The notes: generated by a model from the letters alone, not told the origin. A stretch of DNA of 64,000 nucleotides from Sulfuriferula sp047300855 (GCF_047300855.1 NZ_CP170197.1:2914001-2978000), one strand, 5' to 3'. Numbered from the stretch's first letter, positions 46,381 through 55,437 are shown. Numbers and translations are program-made.

Positions 46381-46827
46381 ATGCGCCCCACCCTACCCGC
46401 TCGCCCAGCCAACGCTTTTCTTGCCGAGAATGACAAATTGCGGCAACTCTCCACGCAGGTTCAGGCGCTGCTCACCCTGCAGCGCATCTGGGAAACGGTG
46501 GCTCCAGCAAATCTGGCTGGGGTATCCCATATTGGACAGGACGAGTTCGGTCAGACCACCATTTATTGCGACAATGGCGCAGTGGCCGCAAAACTGCGCC
46601 AGCAATTGCCTACGCTGGCCGAAGCATTACGCAGCAAAGGTGTCGCAACGGCATATCTGCAGGTAAAGGTGCGCGCTCAGGCCCTGCCGGTGCCGGCACG
46701 CACGGTGCACAAACGGGAAATCAGCCGTGCCGGATTGGACAACATTGCACGACTGAGCGATGGGCTTGAGGCAGGCGAGCTCAAGTCCGCACTGGACCAT
46801 TTGCTCGCTCGCCACCGCCCCGATTAG
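46381..46827 (+). CDS. DciA-like (DUF721) protein
   Basis: Protein of 148 residues. The DUF721 core is seen as LLTLQRIWETVAPANLAGVS and TIYCDNGAVAAKLRQQLPTL, then LQVKVRAQ. DUF721/DciA proteins help load the replicative helicase in bacteria lacking DnaC, and the gene commonly lies beside secA in this group. The C-terminal part after residue 110 is short and helical (ISRAGLDNIARL). Family call is fair, not certain. Confidence 0.7.
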   Translation: MRPTLPARPANAFLAENDKLRQLSTQVQALLTLQRIWETVAPANLAGVSHIGQDEFGQTTIYCDNGAVAAKLRQQLPTLAEALRSKGVATAYLQVKVRAQALPVPARTVHKREISRAGLDNIARLSDGLEAGELKSALDHLLARHRPD

Positions 46828-46923
46828 CAAATTAAATACAACCCCTAAACACCACAACGGAAAACACGGACGGCCTGCCCCGTTGGTGAGTTCAGGAGAA
46901 TTCGCCGGACAGCAAACCTTATA

Positions 46924-47706
46924 TCAGAAAGACCGCGTGAGCATTGCACCCGCGCCCCAGTCCGGGCTGGCGTTCGAAAAACCCTCCACGGCGTAAACCT
47001 GGGCTTTCCAGTCCGGGTTGATCTTATGGCTGACAAAAGCAGTCACGTCACGCTGCGACGCTCCCGTTGGGGTTACCTTCTGACGCAAATCCAATATCAG
47101 GCCGCCACTGGTTTGTTGCGAGATTTTGTATACCCCGCCCACCGAACCATAAAACACGTTGTCCAGTTTAAGTCCGGGCGCGTTGCCCATCACCTTGTAA
47201 CCCACCGTACCCAGGGCGGTGAACAGACCCATGGTTTTGTAAATATCTACTTGTGCGGCGTAGTCGTTCGAGCCGGTGCCCAGGCCTTTTTTCTCATCCG
47301 CCGTTCCGAACTTGACTTTGCCGGTCAGGTCGACGAGGAATGGATTTGACCCGGTTTCGCTATAGACGTTATAGGTGGCACCTGCCACGACATCACCCAG
47401 ACCCGCTTCGGTAGTACGAGCAGTCTTGGCAGACCCCAGCACAATACCCCCTTGAGTCACGTTGCCGGGACCCGTAATCCGGACATAGGGAACAGTCAGC
47501 TGGAAAACCCAGCGCCCGGTTTCGTACTTGCCGGTAAGCGGGATATACAGGATGTCGGTGGACTGCGTGCCACCGTACTTGCCCGAACTGTAGTCCATGC
47601 CGGTGGTGAGACTGAAGCCGGAGTCCCCGGCGACTGCCTGGGCCGAGACCATAATCATGGCCGCGAGTACGCCAGCCCGGATAACACTTTGAGTCATGTT
47701 TTTCAT
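46924..47706 (-). CDS. outer-membrane beta-barrel/transporter-like protein
   Basis: Exported protein of 260 residues. Signal peptide is AGVLAAMIMVSAQAVAGDSG with a likely cut after AVA-G. The mature part is made of alternating strands (GFSLTTGMDYSSGKYGG, STDILYIPLTGKYETGRWVF) and ends with a C-terminal aromatic (MLTRSF), as in porin-like barrels. It resembles Phenol_MetA_deg/'transporter' barrel families. Same strand as and 26 bases downstream of the VERPER-repeat gene, so probably co-transcribed. Cargo unknown. Confidence 0.65.
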   Translation of the reverse strand: MKNMTQSVIRAGVLAAMIMVSAQAVAGDSGFSLTTGMDYSSGKYGGTQSTDILYIPLTGKYETGRWVFQLTVPYVRITGPGNVTQGGIVLGSAKTARTTEAGLGDVVAGATYNVYSETGSNPFLVDLTGKVKFGTADEKKGLGTGSNDYAAQVDIYKTMGLFTALGTVGYKVMGNAPGLKLDNVFYGSVGGVYKISQQTSGGLILDLRQKVTPTGASQRDVTAFVSHKINPDWKAQVYAVEGFSNASPDWGAGAMLTRSF

Positions 47707-47732
47707 TACCTTACCTTAGAATTGCTGGAATA

Positions 47733-48215
47733 TTACGAATGATCTGGACGTTCGACCTGTTCCGGACGCTCAACCCTCTCCGGCCGCTCAACCCTCTCCG
47801 GCCGCTCAACCCTCTCCGGCCGCTCGACTCTCTCGGGACGTTCGACTTTCTCCGGCCGTTCAATCTTCTCTGGACGCTCGACCTTCTCCGGCCGCTCCGC
47901 TTTCTCTACACGTTCAGCTTTCTCGACTCGTTCCACCTTTTCGTGTTTTTCGGCTTTTTCAATGCGCGTTTGATTGCGCTCCAGGCGCTCCCTGGCGTTT
48001 TTCAGTCCTCGGTTGTCCGATTTTTTGTCCAGGTTTTTATCCACGCTGGTCAATGCCTGACTCAACGGCTGTTTGGATGGAGTAGTTGTACTGGAGGTGC
48101 TGGTTGTACCACTGGAAATTGTAGTAGTAGTGGTATCAGCAGCTAATGTTAAATTCGCACCGCTGATTAAAAATATTGAGCTCAGCGCGACTGCAATACG
48201 GGTTTTGGTCAACAT
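47733..48215 (-). CDS. secreted charged-repeat protein (VERPER/VERPEK repeats)
   Basis: Protein of 160 residues with a signal peptide (IAVALSSIFLISGANLTLAA, cut near LAA-D), a Thr/Ser-rich stretch of about 20 residues, a basic helical segment (LKNARERLERNQTRIEKAEK) and then about eleven six-residue repeats (VERPER, VERPEK, AERVEK variants) ending in PDHS. No cysteine. The repeats predict a highly charged, extended structure in the periplasm or outside the cell. I do not recognise a family. It shares an operon with the barrel protein downstream. Confidence 0.7.
   Translation of the reverse strand: MLTKTRIAVALSSIFLISGANLTLAADTTTTTISSGTTSTSSTTTPSKQPLSQALTSVDKNLDKKSDNRGLKNARERLERNQTRIEKAEKHEKVERVEKAERVEKAERPEKVERPEKIERPEKVERPERVERPERVERPERVERPERVERPEQVERPDHS
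47746..47942 (-). repeat. 18-base tandem repeats in the VERPER gene
   Basis: About eleven 18-base units (six codons each). Three consecutive copies (about 47764-47822) are identical on inspection, the outer ones diverged. This pattern implies recent expansion at the C-terminal coding end and easy in-frame copy-number change. Confidence 0.85.
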
Positions 48216-48385
48216 GCGTTTCTCCTGTCAAGTAATGGTCCTTGGCCCACCGAGCTTAACTAAAGCTTTAATAGCCCGGGTGCGCGTATCACAACCCAAT
48301 GTGGGAATCATGTCCACTATAGGCCGATAGACGGTATGGTACGGACGATGAGCGGCAACTTGAAAATTACAGGTTTGGAGGCCAT

Positions 48386-48422
48386 AAAAATTTACGGCCA
48401 TCGGCAAAAAGCCGACGGCCGT
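48386..48422 (-). terminator. intrinsic terminator behind the DsrE-like gene
   Basis: On the minus strand a 12-base stem (ACGGCCGTCGGC / GCCGATGGCCGT with one mismatch) and T-loop is followed by AAATTTTT. It lies about 45 bases after the DsrE-like stop. Strong stem and T tract. Confidence 0.75.
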
Positions 48423-48465
48423 ATGTTCAGGAGGGATATCTCCTGTTAATTTATGGAAGGCTTAT

Positions 48466-48936
48466 TTATGGGCGAATATAAGCATAGCCTTGTCTTTGTT
48501 TTTCCATCAGTTCCACTACACCGGCTTTCACGTAGCCAATATTCGGCAACATATCTTCCTTGGTAAGCTTCGTATTGGTCATGGTATTCTCGCAGGCAAC
48601 GACACGCACACCCGTGCCCAGCGCTTCTGCCACGCGCGTGCCGACCTCCGAATCCATTTTCAGCATACCGATTCCGGGACCATAGGCAACGACTTCAATA
48701 TCCGTATTGCCTTTGCCCAGATCATGCTGGATGTTTTTCACATTATTAAGCGTCAGATTCCATTTTTTTGGATCCGCATCACTGACCTGAAACACCACTT
48801 TCTGCTTGCCCACGCCCTGCATTTCTGCGGAGGTCGCGTTGACCGGCTGGGTACCGGCAGCTATTGCAGTTAATGATGTGCCTGCTGCAAACACGGCTGC
48901 GGCCATCACTAAACTGCCGATAAGATTTGTCTTCAA
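48466..48936 (-). CDS. periplasmic DsrE/DsrF-like protein
   Basis: Exported protein of 156 residues. Signal peptide SLVMAAAVFAAGTSLTAIAA, then a DsrE-like fold: KVVFQVSDADPKKWNLTLNN, VKNIQHDLGKGNTDIEVVAY, GPGIGMLKM and VRVVACENTM with a single conserved-position cysteine. The start is TTG at 48936, six bases behind a strong AAGGAG. DsrE relatives handle sulfur carriers or act as redox proteins; the periplasmic versions have no settled role. Monocistronic, with its own terminator. Confidence 0.8.
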   Translation of the reverse strand: MKTNLIGSLVMAAAVFAAGTSLTAIAAGTQPVNATSAEMQGVGKQKVVFQVSDADPKKWNLTLNNVKNIQHDLGKGNTDIEVVAYGPGIGMLKMDSEVGTRVAEALGTGVRVVACENTMTNTKLTKEDMLPNIGYVKAGVVELMEKQRQGYAYIRP

Positions 48937-49109
48937 TTTTGTCTCCTTGGGTTCACGGGTGTCATTGTAGGTATTTACGAAGGCTGCCGATTAAATTTGG
49001 CCGCCCCGCATATATAGACGATACCCAAGGCAGTTATATTCCATCCACGAGCATGTTTTTAATATGCTGATCACGAAAATAATATGAATCATGAAGTTAT
49101 TGGACGCAG

Positions 49110-49292
49110 TCAGAGCATGAGAAATCGTTCAGCCACCACCAGAGCACCGAAAATAAGCACCAGAACAACGCCGAATTTGAGGACATTCCAGACGAACTGA
49201 ACGTAGCGCCGGTCGCCGGTGAATAGATACAGGCCACCGGAAACCACCAACGCCAGCAGCATCAGCACAAACAGCAGGCGAATAATGATCAC
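49110..49292 (-). CDS. small two-helix membrane protein downstream of lpxC
   Basis: Protein of 60 residues: two membrane segments (IRLLFVLMLLALVVSGGLYL and FGVVLVLIFGALVVAERFL) separated by the loop FTGDRRYVQFVWNVLK. GTG start six bases behind the lpxC stop, suggesting co-expression with lpxC. Small hypothetical proteins of this form occur in betaproteobacteria. Function unknown. Confidence 0.6.
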   Translation of the reverse strand: MIIIRLLFVLMLLALVVSGGLYLFTGDRRYVQFVWNVLKFGVVLVLIFGALVVAERFLML

Positions 49293-49298
49293 GCAGAT

Positions 49299-50213
49299 TT
49301 ATATCGCTGCAGCGTGCAGTTGTTGTATCCCTGCCGGCGCGCTGGTTTCATTGTCAAAACTGACAAACTCCCAGGCACTCTGGTCCTGCAACAAAGTGCG
49401 CAACAGGCGGTTATTGAGTGCGTGGCCGGACTTGTATGCATAGAACGCGCCAATGATGGGATGTCCGAGAATATACAAGTCGCCGATGGCATCCAGCACC
49501 TTGTGCTTGACGAACTCGTCTTCGTAGCGCAGGCCGTCGTTGTTCAATACCCGAAATTCGTCCATGACGATGGCATTGTCCAGGCTGCCCCCCAGCGCCA
49601 GACCATTGGCACGCAGCCACTCAACCTCCTGCATGAAACCGAAGGTACGCGCGCGGCTGACTTCCTTGATATAGGAAGTGTTGGCAAAATCGAGCGTGAT
49701 TTCCTGACCGGATTTTTCAAACACGGGGTGCTTGAAATCGATGGTAAAGCTGATCTTGAACCCGTCAAAGGGCTCGAAACGAACCCATTTGTCCCCCTCT
49801 TTCACTTCGACGGTTTTCTTGATACGTACGAATTTCTTCGCCGCGTTCTGCACTTCTATTCCCGCTGACTGCAGCAGAAATACGAACGATGAAGCCGAGC
49901 CATCCATGATCGGGACTTCCGGGCCATCGAGATCCACATATACGTTATCGATACCCAAACCAGCGAGGGCAGACATCAGGTGCTCGACGGTCGCTACACT
50001 GGTTTGCCCATTGTCCAGCGTGGAGCACAGCCGGGTATCGCCCACCAGTTCGGCAGAAACGGGTATATCCACCGGGCTGACCAGGTCAACGCGGCGAAAC
50101 ACCACGCCCATATTGGGCGCAGCCGGGCGCAACGTCATCAGGACTTTTTCGCCCGTATGCAGACCCACGCCCGAGGCGCGGATCACGTTTTTCAGTGTGC
50201 GTTGTCGGATCAT
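49299..50213 (-). CDS. lpxC: UDP-3-O-acyl-N-acetylglucosamine deacetylase LpxC
   Basis: Zinc enzyme of 304 residues, the committed step of lipid A synthesis. It reads IRQRTLKNVIRASGVGLHTG at the N-terminus, TVEHLMSALAGLG (first zinc His), IPIMDGSASSFVFLL-type segment, SRARTFGFMQEVEWLR, and EFVKHKVLDAIGDLYILGHP, with the His and Asp zinc ligands in HKVLD. Full length. Placed after ftsZ as in E. coli and many proteobacteria, with its own -10 box. Confidence 0.96.
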   Translation of the reverse strand: MIRQRTLKNVIRASGVGLHTGEKVLMTLRPAAPNMGVVFRRVDLVSPVDIPVSAELVGDTRLCSTLDNGQTSVATVEHLMSALAGLGIDNVYVDLDGPEVPIMDGSASSFVFLLQSAGIEVQNAAKKFVRIKKTVEVKEGDKWVRFEPFDGFKISFTIDFKHPVFEKSGQEITLDFANTSYIKEVSRARTFGFMQEVEWLRANGLALGGSLDNAIVMDEFRVLNNDGLRYEDEFVKHKVLDAIGDLYILGHPIIGAFYAYKSGHALNNRLLRTLLQDQSAWEFVSFDNETSAPAGIQQLHAAAI

Positions 50214-50238
50214 GCAAATATCTCTAATGAATCAGCGC

Positions 50239-50244
50239 ATTATA
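50239..50244 (-). promoter_or_regulatory. -10 box of the lpxC promoter
   Basis: A perfect TATAAT on the minus strand about 26 bases before the lpxC ATG. No good -35 at 16-18 bases. The upstream part overlaps the ftsZ-lpxC hairpin. Confidence 0.45.
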
Positions 50245-50263
50245 GCGCGGATTCAGAAATCCT

Positions 50264-50284
50264 GACTGGCTGATTACGCCAGTC
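50264..50284 (-). terminator. hairpin behind ftsZ
   Basis: Perfect GACTGGC-N7-GCCAGTC stem just after the ftsZ stop. On the minus strand it is followed by AGGATTTCTG, so the T tract is weak. May attenuate rather than end transcription into lpxC. Confidence 0.45.
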
Positions 50285-50289
50285 CGGAT

Positions 50290-51444
50290 TCAGTCGGCCT
50301 GTTTACGCAGGAATGCCGGAATATCCAGCATCTCCATTCCCGACTGCCGCATTGCCTCGACCTGCGCTTCACGACGGTTGTTGCGGAAAACGGCAGGCTC
50401 GGCTTCGGTGTTTTGATATTCCACCGCTGAAGCAGCGTAGTGATCCGTACCGGTTTTAACAATTACCGGTTTCGGCTGACTGCGCGCCACCGGGCTGCCC
50501 AGACCTGTCGCCACCATGGTCACGCGAAGCTCTTCGCCCATGTTTTCATCCACCACCGCGCCGACGATCACGGTCGCTTCTTCTGCCGTAAAGCTCTTGA
50601 TGGTATTCATTACCTCATGGATTTCGCGCATCTTCAGATGGGCGCTGGCGGTAATATTCACCAGCACGCCACGTGCTCCAGCCAGGTTGATGTCTTCGAG
50701 CAGCGGGCTCGCCACGGCTTGCTGCGCTGCCTGGCGCGCACGTTCGGCACCACTGGCCACCGCGGAACCCATCATCGCCATGCCCATTTCCGACATCACG
50801 GTTTTCACGTCGGCAAAATCCACGTTGACCAGGCCCGGGCAATTGATTACTTCGGCAATACCCGCCACCGCGCCATGCAGCACATTGTTGGCAGCCTTGA
50901 ACGCATCCAGCATGGAGACATCCTCACCCAGCACCTGCATCAGTTTCTCGTTGGGGATGATGATGAGCGAATCCACATGACGTGACAGCGCCTCGATGCC
51001 GGCATTTGCCAGGCGTACGCGTTTGCCTTCGAACATGAATGGCTTGGTCACAACCGCTACAGTCAGAATGCCCATTTCCTTGGCCACTTCGGCAACCACC
51101 GGGGCAGCTCCCGTGCCGGTACCGCCGCCCATGCCGGCAGTGATGAACAGCATATCCGCGCCTTCAATCAGCTCGGCGATACGCTCACGGTCTTCCAGCG
51201 CAGCTTCGCGGCCAATTTCCGGATTGGCGCCAGCGCCCAGTCCGCGCGTCACACCTGTACCCAGTTGCAGCTGGATTTTGGCTTTGTTGCGCTGCAGCGC
51301 CTGCGCATCGGTATTGATGCTGATGAACTCCACACCCTGCACACCAAAATCGATCATGTGGTCAACTGCATTACCGCCACAACCGCCTACACCTATGACT
51401 TTGATAATTGCATCCTGCGTTTGTGTATCCACGATTTCAAACAT
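50290..51444 (-). CDS. ftsZ: cell division GTPase FtsZ
   Basis: Tubulin-like GTPase of 384 residues that forms the division ring. N-terminus MFEIVDTQTQDAIIKVIGVG, tubulin signature GGGTGTG at about 106-112, synergy loop NVDFADVKTVMSEMG, and a C-terminal conserved peptide MLDIPAFLRKQAD that binds FtsA and ZipA. ATG at 51444 has AAGGAG six bases upstream; the ATG two codons earlier would have no spacing. Slightly short central linker, normal for betaproteobacteria. Confidence 0.97.
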   Translation of the reverse strand: MFEIVDTQTQDAIIKVIGVGGCGGNAVDHMIDFGVQGVEFISINTDAQALQRNKAKIQLQLGTGVTRGLGAGANPEIGREAALEDRERIAELIEGADMLFITAGMGGGTGTGAAPVVAEVAKEMGILTVAVVTKPFMFEGKRVRLANAGIEALSRHVDSLIIIPNEKLMQVLGEDVSMLDAFKAANNVLHGAVAGIAEVINCPGLVNVDFADVKTVMSEMGMAMMGSAVASGAERARQAAQQAVASPLLEDINLAGARGVLVNITASAHLKMREIHEVMNTIKSFTAEEATVIVGAVVDENMGEELRVTMVATGLGSPVARSQPKPVIVKTGTDHYAASAVEYQNTEAEPAVFRNNRREAQVEAMRQSGMEMLDIPAFLRKQAD

Positions 51445-51514
51445 TGCCATCTCCTTTATCAACCAATCAAAATTTAACCTGACCACTTACCGCTCAACCC
51501 GCTACCGCTATCCC

Positions 51515-52750
51515 TCAAAAATTCTTGAACCAGCCCCTCATACGCTCCAAAATTTGCTTTACCGAACTCCCCGAAAATTTCATCGGCTGATGCCGATCTT
51601 GTTGATCCATACCTGCCAGCAGCAAACCCACACCCGTTGCATAGCGCGCGTTGCGCATCATCTCCGACAAACCGCCGGTATATTGCGGCAAGCCCAGCCG
51701 CACCGGCATGTGAAACACCTCTTCGCCCAAATCCACCATGCCCTGCATCGCCGCAGAGCCGCCGGTAATGACAATGCCGGAACGCATCAGCTCCTCGAAT
51801 CCGCTGCGTCGCAACTCGGCCTGCACCAGTTCGTAGAGTTCCAGTACGCGCGGCTCGATCACCTCGGCCAGGGTCTGGCGCGAGAGCTGGCGCGGTCCGC
51901 GTTCGCCCACTCCGGGCACTTCAACCATGTCATGCGCACCGGCCAATTGGCGTAGCGCGCAACCGTGCGCGATCTTGATGTCTTCTGCGTCCTTCAGGGG
52001 AGTACGTAGCGCCAGAGCAATGTCGTTGGTAATCTGGTCTCCGGCTATCGGGATGACTGCGGTATGGCGAATCGCCCCCTGGGTAAACACTGCGATATCG
52101 GTGGTACCGCCGCCGATGTCCACCAGCGCTACGCCCAGATCTTTTTCATCCTCGGTCAGTACCGCCAGTGCCGAGGCGAGTGGCTGAAGCACCAGATCTC
52201 GCACTTCCAGGCCGCAGCGACGCACGCACTTGATGATGTTCTGTGCAGCGGACACCGCGCCGGTCACGATGTGCACTTTCACTTCCAGCCGTACCCCGCT
52301 CATGCCGAGCGGCTCACGCACATCCTCCTGGCCGTCCACCAGATATTCCTGCGGCAGGATGTGCAGGATTTGCTGGTCGGTGGGAATATTCACTGCGCGT
52401 GCTGTCTCGATTACCCGGTCCACATCGAGCTGGCTGACTTCCTTGTCTTTGATCGGCACCATACCGTGCGAGTTGAAGCTTTTGATGTGGCTGCCGGCAA
52501 TGCCGGTGTAAACCTCGCGGATCTTGCAATCCGCCATCAACTCGGCTTCTTCCAGTGCGCGCTGAATTGCGCTGACGGTGGATTCGATATTCACCACCAC
52601 GCCTTTTTTCAGGCCGCGCGACGGATGGCTGCCCATGCCGATCACCTCCAATCCGCCTTCCGGAGAAACTTCGGCAACGATTGCAAGAATCTTCGAAGTC
52701 CCTATATCGAGTCCCACGATCAGTTCGCGTGTATCTTTGTATCTGCTCAT
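51515..52750 (-). CDS. ftsA: cell division protein FtsA
   Basis: Actin-like protein of 411 residues that tethers FtsZ to the membrane. It shows LIVGLDIGTSKILAIVAEV, GGGTTDIAVFTQGAIRHTAV and IVITGGSAAMQGMVDLGEEV ATP-site motifs, and a C-terminal amphipathic helix (VKQILERMRGWFKNF) for membrane binding. ATG overlaps the ftsQ stop by four bases (ATGA). Confidence 0.96.
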   Translation of the reverse strand: MSRYKDTRELIVGLDIGTSKILAIVAEVSPEGGLEVIGMGSHPSRGLKKGVVVNIESTVSAIQRALEEAELMADCKIREVYTGIAGSHIKSFNSHGMVPIKDKEVSQLDVDRVIETARAVNIPTDQQILHILPQEYLVDGQEDVREPLGMSGVRLEVKVHIVTGAVSAAQNIIKCVRRCGLEVRDLVLQPLASALAVLTEDEKDLGVALVDIGGGTTDIAVFTQGAIRHTAVIPIAGDQITNDIALALRTPLKDAEDIKIAHGCALRQLAGAHDMVEVPGVGERGPRQLSRQTLAEVIEPRVLELYELVQAELRRSGFEELMRSGIVITGGSAAMQGMVDLGEEVFHMPVRLGLPQYTGGLSEMMRNARYATGVGLLLAGMDQQDRHQPMKFSGSSVKQILERMRGWFKNF

Positions 52751-53544
52751 CCTTGCTTTCCTTGCCCAGCGACCAAGCGGGCGCTATGTATTAAATCTCG
52801 ACGTAATTGAAGTTGACTGGAAGCTTCGTGCAATCCAGCGCGTTTGACGGCAGCGACCGGTACACGCACCGCAAACCCGTTGGGGTAACGCAAATCCACA
52901 TAAGTTACCGGTGTCGCCACATTGGCCAGCGTGCGCGGATACAGCTCCACGAAACTACCCAGACGCTGGTCCATGTGCTCACGTCCCAGTGCGATGTCCA
53001 TGCCGTCATCCAGGCGGATGCTCCAGGCCCGGCGTGCGCTCAGATCCACCTCGACCGGCCGATGATGCAGGGGCAGCAGAATGCGGCTGAAATCGGCATA
53101 GCGTCGTGCCACTTCCTGCGCACTGCCGGGCGGGCCCGACAACAGCGGCAAGTTTTGTCCGGTCGCCGCCTGGAATACTTCGCCATAAGTGTTCAGCAAG
53201 CCCTCGTCACCCCAGCGCGCCAGGGGTTTGTGTTCCTCCAGCGTCACTTCCAGCGCATCCGGCCAGCGCCGGCGCACACTGGCGCTGCGTACCCACGGCA
53301 GCTTGGTGAAGGCAGCACGGGCAGAATCCAGATCAGCCGAGAAAAAATTGCCGCGCAAGTGCTGGTACACCACCAGATTCACCTGCTCTCGCGTCACATG
53401 CCGGGCTCCATTCACCTTGATCTGGCGCAGATCAAACCAGGGCAAGCGCGACGCCAGCACCAGCAACGCCCACAGCACGATGAGCGCGGTGGCCCACAGG
53501 CTCCAGCGGGTCAGGCGTGCCAGCGCGACTTCGTCATCCCACAC
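52747..53544 (-). CDS. ftsQ: cell division protein FtsQ
   Basis: Bitopic membrane protein of 265 residues. One N-terminal membrane helix (LWATALIVLWALLVLASRL) is followed by the POTRA domain (FDLRQIKVNGARHVTREQVN) and the beta domain (WPDALEVTLEEHKPLARWGD). It links early and late divisome proteins. GTG start overlaps ddl by 11 bases. Confidence 0.93.
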   Translation of the reverse strand: MWDDEVALARLTRWSLWATALIVLWALLVLASRLPWFDLRQIKVNGARHVTREQVNLVVYQHLRGNFFSADLDSARAAFTKLPWVRSASVRRRWPDALEVTLEEHKPLARWGDEGLLNTYGEVFQAATGQNLPLLSGPPGSAQEVARRYADFSRILLPLHHRPVEVDLSARRAWSIRLDDGMDIALGREHMDQRLGSFVELYPRTLANVATPVTYVDLRYPNGFAVRVPVAAVKRAGLHEASSQLQLRRDLIHSARLVAGQGKQG

Positions 53545-54457
53545 GGGCCAACTCCAGAATTTTCAGCACCAGCGTGTCAAAATCCATACCTGCCGCGCGC
53601 GCCGCCATCGGCACCAGGCTGTGATCGGTCATGCCGGGAGAAGTATTGGCCTCCAGGAAATACGGTTTGCCTGCCGCATCCAGCATCACGTCCAGACGCG
53701 CCCAACCGCTGCACCCCAGCACTTTGAAAGCCTTGAGCGCCAGCGCCTGGATGGCTTGCTCTTGGGCTGCAGGCAAACCGCAGGGCACACGGTACTCGGT
53801 GTCGTCGCGCAAATATTTGGCCTCAAAATCATAGAAATCCTTTTTCGGCACCAAGCGGATCATCGGCAATACGCTGTCACCGAGAATCGCGCAGGTATAT
53901 TCGCCCCCGGCAATGAAACGCTCGGCCAGGACCAGCGCGTCAAACTTCACCGCCTTTTCCCAGGCGGGTTTCAGGTCGGCTGCCGCGGTCACCTTGCTCA
54001 TGCCGATACTGGAACCTTCGCGCGCCGGCTTGACGAAAATCGGCAATCCCAGCTGCTGCACGACCGCTTCAAAATCCGTTTCGGCATCGAGCAACGCATA
54101 CTCCGGCGTGGGCACACCGGCCGCCTGCCACAGCAGCTTGGTGCGCCATTTATCCAGCGCCAGTGCCGAGGCCATCACGCCGCTGCCGGTATAAGGAATG
54201 CCCAGCAATTCCAGCGCGCCCTGGATCGTGCCGTCCTCGCCATAACGCCCATGCAGCGCAATGATGACGCGATCAAAATGTTCACGCGCCAGTTCCGGCA
54301 AACCGCGTTCGGCCGGATCAAACGCATGCGCATCCACCCCCTGTCGCAACAACGCGGCCAACACCGCGGCACCGCTTTTTAGCGATACTTCGCGCTCGGC
54401 CGAACGCCCGCCCAGCAGCACCCCGACTTTTCCAAATGCTTTCATGACTCCGCTCAC
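53534..54457 (-). CDS. ddl: D-alanine--D-alanine ligase
   Basis: ATP-grasp ligase of 303-307 residues making D-Ala-D-Ala for peptidoglycan. Visible are KVGVLLGGRSAEREVSLKSG, HGRYGEDGTIQGALELLGIP, YTGSGVMASALALDK, KPAREGSSIGMSKV and EANTSPGMTDHSLVP. The GTG at 54457 overlaps the murB stop as GTGA and may be the coupled start; the ATG at 54445 (MKAFGKVGVLLGG) is the alternative with a more typical N-terminus. Confidence 0.96.
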   Translation of the reverse strand: MSGVMKAFGKVGVLLGGRSAEREVSLKSGAAVLAALLRQGVDAHAFDPAERGLPELAREHFDRVIIALHGRYGEDGTIQGALELLGIPYTGSGVMASALALDKWRTKLLWQAAGVPTPEYALLDAETDFEAVVQQLGLPIFVKPAREGSSIGMSKVTAAADLKPAWEKAVKFDALVLAERFIAGGEYTCAILGDSVLPMIRLVPKKDFYDFEAKYLRDDTEYRVPCGLPAAQEQAIQALALKAFKVLGCSGWARLDVMLDAAGKPYFLEANTSPGMTDHSLVPMAARAAGMDFDTLVLKILELARVG

Positions 54458-55437
54458 AATCTTGTCCCGATAATGCGTACTTCGCGTATCAGCCTCACCC
54501 CGGTACGCTTGCTCACCAGGTATTCCACTTCGTCGATCAAATCTTCAATATCGGCTGCCGTTGCCCCACCGGTATTGACGATGAAATTGGCGTGTTTTTC
54601 CGACACCTGGGCGCCGCCAATACGCATCCCTTTGAGGCCGCATGACTCGATCAGGCGCGCGGCGAAATCGCCCGGAGGATTGCGGAATACCGACCCTGCA
54701 TTGGGCAGATTCAGCGGCTGGCTGGCGATGCGCCGGTTCAACAAATCCTTGATACGCTGCCGCGATACGGCACCATCGCCGCGTGGCAGGCGGAACCAGC
54801 CGCCCACGAACCATTCTTCTGCGCCGCTGTTCAATGCCACATGGCGGTAACCCAGGGTGTATTCGGCTGCGCTGCGCTCGGTGAGTTGCCCCTGACGATC
54901 GAGTGTCAGTACTTGTGCCGCCACATCCCAGGTTTCGGCACCATAACAACCCGCGTTCATCGCCAGTGCGCCGCCCACGGTGCCGGGAATCCCGGCCATG
55001 AATTCGGCGCCCACCAGGTCATGACTGGCGGCAAAACGTGCCAGCTTGGGTGCCGCCACACCAGCCTCGGCATACACCACGCCGTATCCCTCAACCGGCT
55101 CGTTTTCCCAGCTTGTGCCTTTGAGACGCGACTCCAGCGCAATGCGCTTCAATGCGCCGTGCAACAGCACCACCACGCCCTGTATGCCGCCATCACGCAC
55201 CAGAAGATTGCTGCCCAGCCCGGCAAACGCGACCGGCAAGTCGGCAGGCAGTCCACGCAGATATTCGGCCAGATCGCCGATGTCGGCGGGAATATACACG
55301 CGCTCGGCACAGCCTCCGGCGCGCCAGCTCACGTGTCTCGCCATCGGCTCGTGCAGTCGCGTCTCGCCACGTGCGGCGGACCGGCTGCTGATCGCCCCGC
55401 CCGAGGCGGCATGGCCGAGTTCTTCGCTACGCCGCAT
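54454..55437 (-). CDS. murB: UDP-N-acetylenolpyruvoylglucosamine reductase MurB
   Basis: FAD enzyme of about 327 residues. MARHVSWRAGGCAERVYIPA and FAGLGSNLLVRDGGIQGVVV form the FAD site; AGIPGTVGGALAMNAGCYGA and SVFRNPPGDFAARLIESCGL carry catalytic residues (Ser and Glu). The frame is open for another 105 codons upstream, but that DNA belongs to murC; ATG at 55437, overlapping the murC stop by 11 bases, is the sensible start. Confidence 0.95.
   Translation of the reverse strand: MRRSEELGHAASGGAISSRSAARGETRLHEPMARHVSWRAGGCAERVYIPADIGDLAEYLRGLPADLPVAFAGLGSNLLVRDGGIQGVVVLLHGALKRIALESRLKGTSWENEPVEGYGVVYAEAGVAAPKLARFAASHDLVGAEFMAGIPGTVGGALAMNAGCYGAETWDVAAQVLTLDRQGQLTERSAAEYTLGYRHVALNSGAEEWFVGGWFRLPRGDGAVSRQRIKDLLNRRIASQPLNLPNAGSVFRNPPGDFAARLIESCGLKGMRIGGAQVSEKHANFIVNTGGATAADIEDLIDEVEYLVSKRTGVRLIREVRIIGTRL

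Noticed and set aside
47746..47942. Regular 18-base repeats considered as a CRISPR-like array
   Set aside because: Units are contiguous without spacers, in frame, and encode hexapeptides of a secreted protein.
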